NCBI RefSeq assembly: GCF_047238345.1
Contig: NZ_JBDFMQ010000001.1
Span: 1,612,001 to 1,676,000, forward strand
DNA length: 64,000 nt
From: Shouchella sp047238345
GTDB lineage: Bacteria > Bacillota > Bacilli > Bacillales > Bacillaceae_D
Direction of reading: 5' to 3'
The position numbers were made by a program, and so were the translations under genes. The notes beneath the pieces are model-generated. The model was not told the origin of the DNA and searched no databases. It saw only the letters and a program-made list of their open reading frames with translations. Numbering within the stretch: position 1 is the stretch's first letter; each line of letters starts with the position of its first letter. This document shows, one piece after another, positions 59,764 to 64,000 of this stretch.

Positions 59764-59792
59764 TTGTCACGTAAATGAAAGCGTGTTAAAAT
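59764..59792 (+). promoter_or_regulatory. sigma-A promoter of the sugar-acid operon with overlapping cre-like site
   Basis: TTGTCA (59764-59769), 17-base spacer, TAAAAT (59787-59792). TGAAAGCGTGTTAA (59776-59789), a partial catabolite-responsive element, fills the spacer and runs into the -10, which would allow CcpA repression. Confidence 0.62.
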
Positions 59793-59806
59793 GCAATCAA
59801 ATAATA

Positions 59807-59835
59807 CACATATATGATCGACAATCTCATATGTG
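59807..59835 (+). promoter_or_regulatory. inverted repeat, candidate IclR-family operator
   Basis: CACATAT and ATATGTG (59807-59813 and 59829-59835), 15-base spacer, directly downstream of the promoter and upstream of the regulator gene. Confidence 0.45.
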
Positions 59836-59847
59836 ATGGAGGGTGTC

Positions 59848-60600
59848 ATGTCCGTAAAATCGGCTGTCCGCGTCTTACGTATATTTGAATTGTTAAGCGT
59901 ACATAAGGGAGGGTTAAGCAATAAACAAATTTGCACCTATTTGAATCTCCCTCAAAGTAGTGCATCAGGACTTATAAAAACGTTGCTCGATGAAAATTAT
60001 TTGTCATTAAACGAAAGCAATTATTTTATTTTAGGACCGAAATTAATTCCAGTAGGACAAGCTGCAATGGAATCATTTAATCTTTCGACTTTCGGCGTAG
60101 AAGATTTGAAAGCGCTTATGCTTAAAGTGGAAGAAACCGTATTTATGGCTACATTGGTCGATAATGAACTCATTTACATCGCAAAAATTGACAGCAATCG
60201 TTCCATTCGTACATCCGCCTTTTTAGGAGGGAAAAAACCTCTTTATTGCACCGGACTTGGAAAAGCGTACTTAGCAAGTATGCCTCAAGAAAAACGAGAG
60301 ACTTACATACAACATACTAAATTGGAACCGATTACAGATCACACGATAACCGATAAAGAAGAATTAAAAACAAAGCTTTTGGATTATCAACATCAAGGCT
60401 ATGCCATTGATGATGAAGAGAATGAAGAAGGGCTTTATTGCTTAGCTGCCCCTATTTTTAACAGTACAGGAGAAATGGAAGCCGCCATCAGTGTTGCAGG
60501 ACCAAAGGCGAGAATGTTAAAACATGAAGCGTACATTGTGCAACACGTCAAGAACACAGCCAGCATGATTTCAATTAAGCTCGGCTATAGAGGAGGGTAA
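59848..60600 (+). CDS. IclR family transcriptional regulator (KdgR-like)
   Basis: 250 residues. An N-terminal winged helix (SAVRVLRIFELLSVHKGGLSNKQICTYLNLPQSSASGLIKTLLDE) is followed by the IclR effector domain with TVFMATLVDNELIYIAKIDS, PLYCTGLGKAYLASMP and GYAIDDEENEEGLYCLAAPIFN. Such regulators bind a 2-keto-3-deoxy sugar acid or related intermediate and repress the operon. ATG 59848 follows GATGGAGGGTG; the frame opens five codons earlier. First gene of the operon; kdgK starts one base after its stop. Confidence 0.91.
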   Translation: MSVKSAVRVLRIFELLSVHKGGLSNKQICTYLNLPQSSASGLIKTLLDENYLSLNESNYFILGPKLIPVGQAAMESFNLSTFGVEDLKALMLKVEETVFMATLVDNELIYIAKIDSNRSIRTSAFLGGKKPLYCTGLGKAYLASMPQEKRETYIQHTKLEPITDHTITDKEELKTKLLDYQHQGYAIDDEENEEGLYCLAAPIFNSTGEMEAAISVAGPKARMLKHEAYIVQHVKNTASMISIKLGYRGG

Positions 60601-60601
60601 C

Positions 60602-61555
60602 ATGGATGTCTTAAGCATGGGTGAAACAATGATTCTCTTTTCACCTCGTTCATCTGGTCAACTACGCTATGAAACTGATTTTCACGCCCAAGTTGCAGGT
60701 GCAGAAACAAATACGTTAATAGGTCTAGCGAAATTAGGATACAAATCAAGCTGGATTAGCCGAATTGGAGATGATGAATTTGGTCAAAAAATAATTCATG
60801 CCGTTCGAGGGGAAGGGATTGGGACTGAGGCTGTAACCGTAGACGATCGCCACTCAACTGGATTATTTTTTAAAGAAAAAACGACAGAGGCATTAACGTC
60901 TGTGCAGTATTATCGCGATCAGTCTGCCGCTAGTTTTTTGTCGACAAACGATGTGGAACCCGTTGATGTCAGTCTATTTCAATACGTTTATTTAACAGGT
61001 ATTACCCCGGCTTTAAGTGAAACCTGTGCGGATGCTGTTCATGCACTAATGAGAAAAGCAATCGCCGCTAATGTACCGGTTGTATTTGACCCGAACATAA
61101 GAAAAAAACTGTTAAATGGGGAAACAGGTAAACAACTTATGAAGGATTGCATTGCTGCTTCGAATATTGCGCTACCGGGACGCCAAGAAGGAGACTATTT
61201 ATTCGGTACGACTGATGAGAAACAAATAGCCGAAGCGTGTATGAAGCTTGGGGCAGATACAGTTGTAGTGAAGTTAGGGGAAGACGGAGCGTATTTTCAA
61301 ACGAAAATGGAAAGCGGTTACGTCCATGCATTTTCGGTGTCGCGTGTCGTTGACCCGGTCGGAGCAGGGGATGGATTTGCAGCAGGATTGCTAGCTGGAC
61401 TGCTAGAAAAAAAGTCGATTGAAGAATCGGTCAAGCAAGGCTGTGCGATTGGAGCAATTGTGACGCAAGTAAACGGGGATATTGAGGGCTTGCCTACGAG
61501 AAACCAATTAACAACGTTTATGGAAGCGGATTCTGCTGACGATGTTGCGAGATGA
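60602..61555 (+). CDS. kdgK: 2-keto-3-deoxygluconate (KDG) kinase, PfkB family
   Basis: 317 residues. Phosphorylates KDG (or KDGal) at C6. PfkB marks: MGETMILFSP, VAGAETNTLIGLAKLGYKSSWISRIGDDEFG at the N-terminus, VFDPNIRKKL, VVKLGEDGAYF and the catalytic DPVGAGDGFAAGLLAGLL. The gene order with an aldolase and a hexonate dehydratase decides the substrate class. ATG 60602 follows GAGGAGGG, just after the regulator's stop. Confidence 0.92.
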   Translation: MDVLSMGETMILFSPRSSGQLRYETDFHAQVAGAETNTLIGLAKLGYKSSWISRIGDDEFGQKIIHAVRGEGIGTEAVTVDDRHSTGLFFKEKTTEALTSVQYYRDQSAASFLSTNDVEPVDVSLFQYVYLTGITPALSETCADAVHALMRKAIAANVPVVFDPNIRKKLLNGETGKQLMKDCIAASNIALPGRQEGDYLFGTTDEKQIAEACMKLGADTVVVKLGEDGAYFQTKMESGYVHAFSVSRVVDPVGAGDGFAAGLLAGLLEKKSIEESVKQGCAIGAIVTQVNGDIEGLPTRNQLTTFMEADSADDVAR

Positions 61556-61564
61556 GGAGAGGGT

Positions 61565-62197
61565 ATGATGAGAACGTATCAGGCAATTCAATCAGAGAAA
61601 ATTATTGCCATTATAAGAGGGGCAGAGGCTGATGATCTTGTTCAAATTGGACAAGCACTGAAAGAAGGTGGGATTCAGCTGGTTGAAGTAACACTCAATT
61701 CCAATCAGGCTCTTGATGGCATTACACACTTAAAAAAAGAATTTGGCGATGAACTTTTCATTGGTGCTGGAACGGTATTGGATCCTGAATCGGCTCGAGC
61801 TGCCATTCAAGCAGGAGCGGATTTTATTCTCTCCCCAACTGTTAATATCGAAACGATTAGCATGACGAAGCGGTACGGAAAAGTAAGTATTCCAGGTGCC
61901 TTTACACCAACTGAAATTCTTACTGCCTATGAAAACGGTGCAGACTTCGTAAAAGTATTCCCAGCGAGGATGGGACCGGACTATATAAAAGATATTCAAG
62001 GGCCTTTGCCACATATTCCCCTTGTACCAACTGGTGGTGTAAATGAACAAAATGTCGCATCTTTCTTGAAAATTGGAAGTGTGGCATGCGGGATTGGCAG
62101 TTCCCTAGTAAATACGAAAGAAGCTGTTACGGCAGATTCTTTACAAGCATTAACAAAAAGAGCAAAGCGATTTGTTGAGATTGCACGAACGATTTGA
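61565..62197 (+). CDS. eda: 2-keto-3-deoxy-6-phosphogluconate (KDPG) aldolase
   Basis: 210 residues, class I aldolase barrel. Splits KDPG (or the galacto epimer) into pyruvate and glyceraldehyde-3-phosphate. Catalytic Glu41 in VEVTLNS and Schiff-base Lys130 in DFVKVFPA are present, as are GAGTVLD, SPTVN, PGAFTPTEI and PTGGVNEQN. ATG 61565 and the next codon are both possible starts behind GAGGAGAGGG. Located between kdgK and the dehydratase with 9 and 14 base gaps. Confidence 0.94.
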   Translation: MMRTYQAIQSEKIIAIIRGAEADDLVQIGQALKEGGIQLVEVTLNSNQALDGITHLKKEFGDELFIGAGTVLDPESARAAIQAGADFILSPTVNIETISMTKRYGKVSIPGAFTPTEILTAYENGADFVKVFPARMGPDYIKDIQGPLPHIPLVPTGGVNEQNVASFLKIGSVACGIGSSLVNTKEAVTADSLQALTKRAKRFVEIARTI

Positions 62198-62211
62198 AAG
62201 GATGAGAATGA

Positions 62212-63360
62212 ATGAAGATTACAAGCTACGAACTTTTTCAAGTTCCACCTAGATGGCTTTTCTTAAAAATTGAAACAGATGAAGGCATTATTGGTTGGGG
62301 TGAACCGGTCATTGAAGGGAAAGCCGCAACCGTAAAAACAGCTGTTGATGAGCTCATGCAGTTTTTAATTGGAAAAGACCCTTTACAAATAGAAGATCAT
62401 TGGAATGTGATGTATCGAGGTGGTTTCTACCGCGGTGGTCCGATTTTAATGAGTGCGATCTCAGGAATTGATCAAGCCTTATGGGATATAAAAGGGAAGC
62501 ACTTAGGTGTGCCTGTCCATCAGCTATTAGGTGGAAAAGCGAGAGAATCGATTAAAGTCTATTCGTGGATTGGCGGAGATCGTCCAAGCGATGTTGGTGC
62601 TGCAGCAAAGGCAGTTGTCGATAAAGGGTTTAAGGCAATCAAAATGAATGGCACAGATGAACTCCAGTATATCGACTCTTATGAAAAGATTGACCGTGTT
62701 CTTGAGAATGTTGCCGCCATCCGTGAGGCAGTAGGCCCTTACATCGGGATTGGCATTGATTTTCACGGCAGAGTACATAAGCCAATGGCGAAAATTCTCG
62801 CTAAAGAGCTAGAGGTATTTCGACCAATGTTCATTGAAGAACCGGTACTACCTGAAAACAACGAAGCATTGCGAGAAATTGCGAACCATACTGTTATTCC
62901 GATCGCCACTGGAGAGCGGATGTATTCAAAATGGGATTTTAAAAACCTTTTAAAAGATGGCTATGTTGATATTATTCAACCAGATTTGTCTCATGCAGGA
63001 GGCATTACAGAAAACAAGAAGATTCTCTCAATGGCAGAAGCATTTGATGTTGCAGCAGCACCTCATTGCCCATTAGGACCGATTGCATTAGCATCTTGCT
63101 TACAAGTAGATGCAACATGTCATAACGCCTTTATTCAAGAACAAAGTTTAGGTATTCATTATAATGAAGGATCAGATTTACTTGACTATCTTACGGATGC
63201 GAGTGTCTTTACATATAAAGACGGTTACGTCGAGATTCCCGACAAGCCGGGACTTGGTATTGAAATCAATGAAGACCATGTAAGAAAGATGGCAAAGGTT
63301 GGCCATGATTGGAAAAATCCTATCTGGAGGCACAACGATCACAGTATTGCGGAATGGTAA
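62212..63360 (+). CDS. dgoD: D-galactonate dehydratase type enzyme (mandelate racemase/enolase superfamily)
   Basis: 382 residues, like E. coli DgoD (382). Removes water from a hexonate to give 2-keto-3-deoxy-hexonate. N-terminal VPPRWLFLKIETDEGIIGWGEPVIEGKA, GGFYRGGPILMSAISGIDQALWDIKGK and YSWIGGDRPSDV are strongly DgoD-like. Metal ligands: GIDFHGRV (Asp, with His as catalytic acid), FIEEPVLPEN and GERMYSKWDF; the catalytic His lies in AAPHCPLGPI. D-galactonate is the best guess; gluconate or another epimer is possible. ATG 62212 or 62213 region follows AAAGGATGAG. Confidence 0.92.
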   Translation: MKITSYELFQVPPRWLFLKIETDEGIIGWGEPVIEGKAATVKTAVDELMQFLIGKDPLQIEDHWNVMYRGGFYRGGPILMSAISGIDQALWDIKGKHLGVPVHQLLGGKARESIKVYSWIGGDRPSDVGAAAKAVVDKGFKAIKMNGTDELQYIDSYEKIDRVLENVAAIREAVGPYIGIGIDFHGRVHKPMAKILAKELEVFRPMFIEEPVLPENNEALREIANHTVIPIATGERMYSKWDFKNLLKDGYVDIIQPDLSHAGGITENKKILSMAEAFDVAAAPHCPLGPIALASCLQVDATCHNAFIQEQSLGIHYNEGSDLLDYLTDASVFTYKDGYVEIPDKPGLGIEINEDHVRKMAKVGHDWKNPIWRHNDHSIAEW

Positions 63361-63388
63361 CGGATAGAAAGAAGGAGAGGGATCAAAC

Positions 63389-64000
63389 ATGTCTTCATTA
63401 GGGTTAATCCTCGTCACGATTGTCGGGATTGCGGTACTTCTATATTTAATTATGCATTCAAAGATGCAAGCGTTTCTTGCGCTATTGATTGCTAGTATTT
63501 TTATTGGGATCTTTACTGGTATGGATCCCACATCGTTAATTGAGACAATGGAAGAAGGAATGGGTGGAACCCTTGGCTTTATTGCCATCGTCGTCGGACT
63601 TGGTGCGATGTTTGGTGAAATGTTACGAACATCTGGAGGGGCAGAACGTTTGGCCTTTACGTTGGTTGACCGGTTTGGAGAAAACCGAGCTCAGTGGGCG
63701 TTAGCGTTAACAGGGTTTATTGTTGCGATTCCTGTATTTTTAGATGTGGCGCTCGTGATCTTACTTCCAATCGTTTATAGTTTAGCGATGCGTACAGGCA
63801 AATCACTCCTTTATTATGCAATTCCTTTACTAGCAGGTCTTGCGGTGGCGCATAGCTTTATCCCACCTACACCAGGGCCAATTGCGGTTGCGTCCGTGCT
63901 TGGCGTAGACTTAGGCTGGATGATGTTGTTTGGTATTATTGCAGGACTTCCGGCAATGATCATTGCTGGTCCGTTGTTTGGTCGTTGGATCGGGAAACGT
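63389..64000 (+). CDS. GntP family gluconate:H+ symporter (3' end outside window)
   Basis: The first 204 of about 445 codons, still open at the last base. Six or more membrane helices are visible; GntP marks are GFIAIVVGLGAMFGEMLRTSGGAERLA, GFIVAIPVFLDVALVILLPIVYSLA and GLAVAHSFIPPTPGPIAVAS. Imports gluconate or another hexonate, supplying the dehydratase encoded just upstream. ATG 63389 follows GAAGGAGAGGG, 28 bases after the dgoD stop. Confidence 0.92.
   Translation, partial: MSSLGLILVTIVGIAVLLYLIMHSKMQAFLALLIASIFIGIFTGMDPTSLIETMEEGMGGTLGFIAIVVGLGAMFGEMLRTSGGAERLAFTLVDRFGENRAQWALALTGFIVAIPVFLDVALVILLPIVYSLAMRTGKSLLYYAIPLLAGLAVAHSFIPPTPGPIAVASVLGVDLGWMMLFGIIAGLPAMIIAGPLFGRWIGKR

Noticed and set aside
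1..64000. CRISPR arrays, rRNA, tRNA, transposases or prophage genes
   Set aside because: None seen: no regular spaced repeats, no cloverleaf or rRNA-like sequence, and no integrase or transposase motifs in any sizeable frame.

Overview
The window reads as one contiguous stretch of a Bacillaceae chromosome, moderately AT-rich and densely coded. Start sites carry GGAGG-type ribosome binding sites, with frequent GTG and TTG starts, and there are many hairpin-plus-T-run terminators. A THI-box riboswitch, a CtsR operator, PerR/Fur-type boxes and PucR-type boxes also point to Bacillus relatives. The gene set (KynUBA, PucR/PucF/PucG, YkoEDC, SpoIISA, a YtvA-like LOV-STAS protein, NhaC and other cation transporters) would suit an alkaliphile-type lineage such as Shouchella/Alkalihalobacillus, but the genus is inference. 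I saw no rRNA, tRNA, CRISPR array, phage or insertion sequence.

1-13 kb: the 5' part of gnd (minus), a SAM methyltransferase (minus), a secreted 3D-domain wall protein, a cation-diffusion-facilitator transporter (minus), an ilvE-type aminotransferase broken by one in-frame stop, a HAD phosphatase, a TPP riboswitch driving an ECF transporter operon (ykoEDC), a 3-methyladenine DNA glycosylase, and a translationally coupled tryptophan-to-anthranilate operon kynU-kynB-kynA (minus).

13-33.5 kb: clpE (minus) with tandem promoters and a CtsR operator, an Eis-like acetyltransferase, two luciferase-like monooxygenase paralogues flanking a SpoIISA toxin and a 50-codon candidate antitoxin, the reverse transsulfuration pair mccA-mccB, exoA, a YebC-family protein, a DUF3784/PH membrane protein, a COG0212 folate cyclo-ligase-like protein, an ATP-grasp ligase, a SufT-type protein, an NmrA-type oxidoreductase, an NhaC antiporter, a GNAT enzyme and katG under tandem PerR/Fur-like boxes.

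34-48.5 kb: a CUT1 sugar ABC transporter (no ATPase) with a cytosolic NagZ-type GH3 enzyme and a ROK regulator, probably for GlcNAc-containing oligosaccharides; then an AbgT transporter with two M20 amidohydrolases and an unusual 430-residue regulator; then putP and a small lipoprotein.

48.5-57 kb: an allantoin island. pucG and pucF (minus) diverge from pucR, which is followed by a flavohaemoglobin gene, a YfcC-type permease and allantoinase. Together they would import allantoin, hydrolyse it to allantoate and then ureidoglycine, and transaminate ureidoglycine with glyoxylate.

57-64 kb: a LOV-STAS blue-light receptor (minus), a TetR-MFS pair with two matching palindromic operators, and the start of a sugar-acid operon (IclR regulator, KDG kinase, KDPG aldolase, galactonate-type dehydratase, GntP permease cut by the window end) that would turn a hexonate into pyruvate and glyceraldehyde-3-phosphate.

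The items most worth a second look are the SpoIISA/candidate SpoIISB pair, the single-stop ilvE, the allantoin island containing hmp and a non-PucI permease, and the AbgT-linked regulator of unrecognised family.
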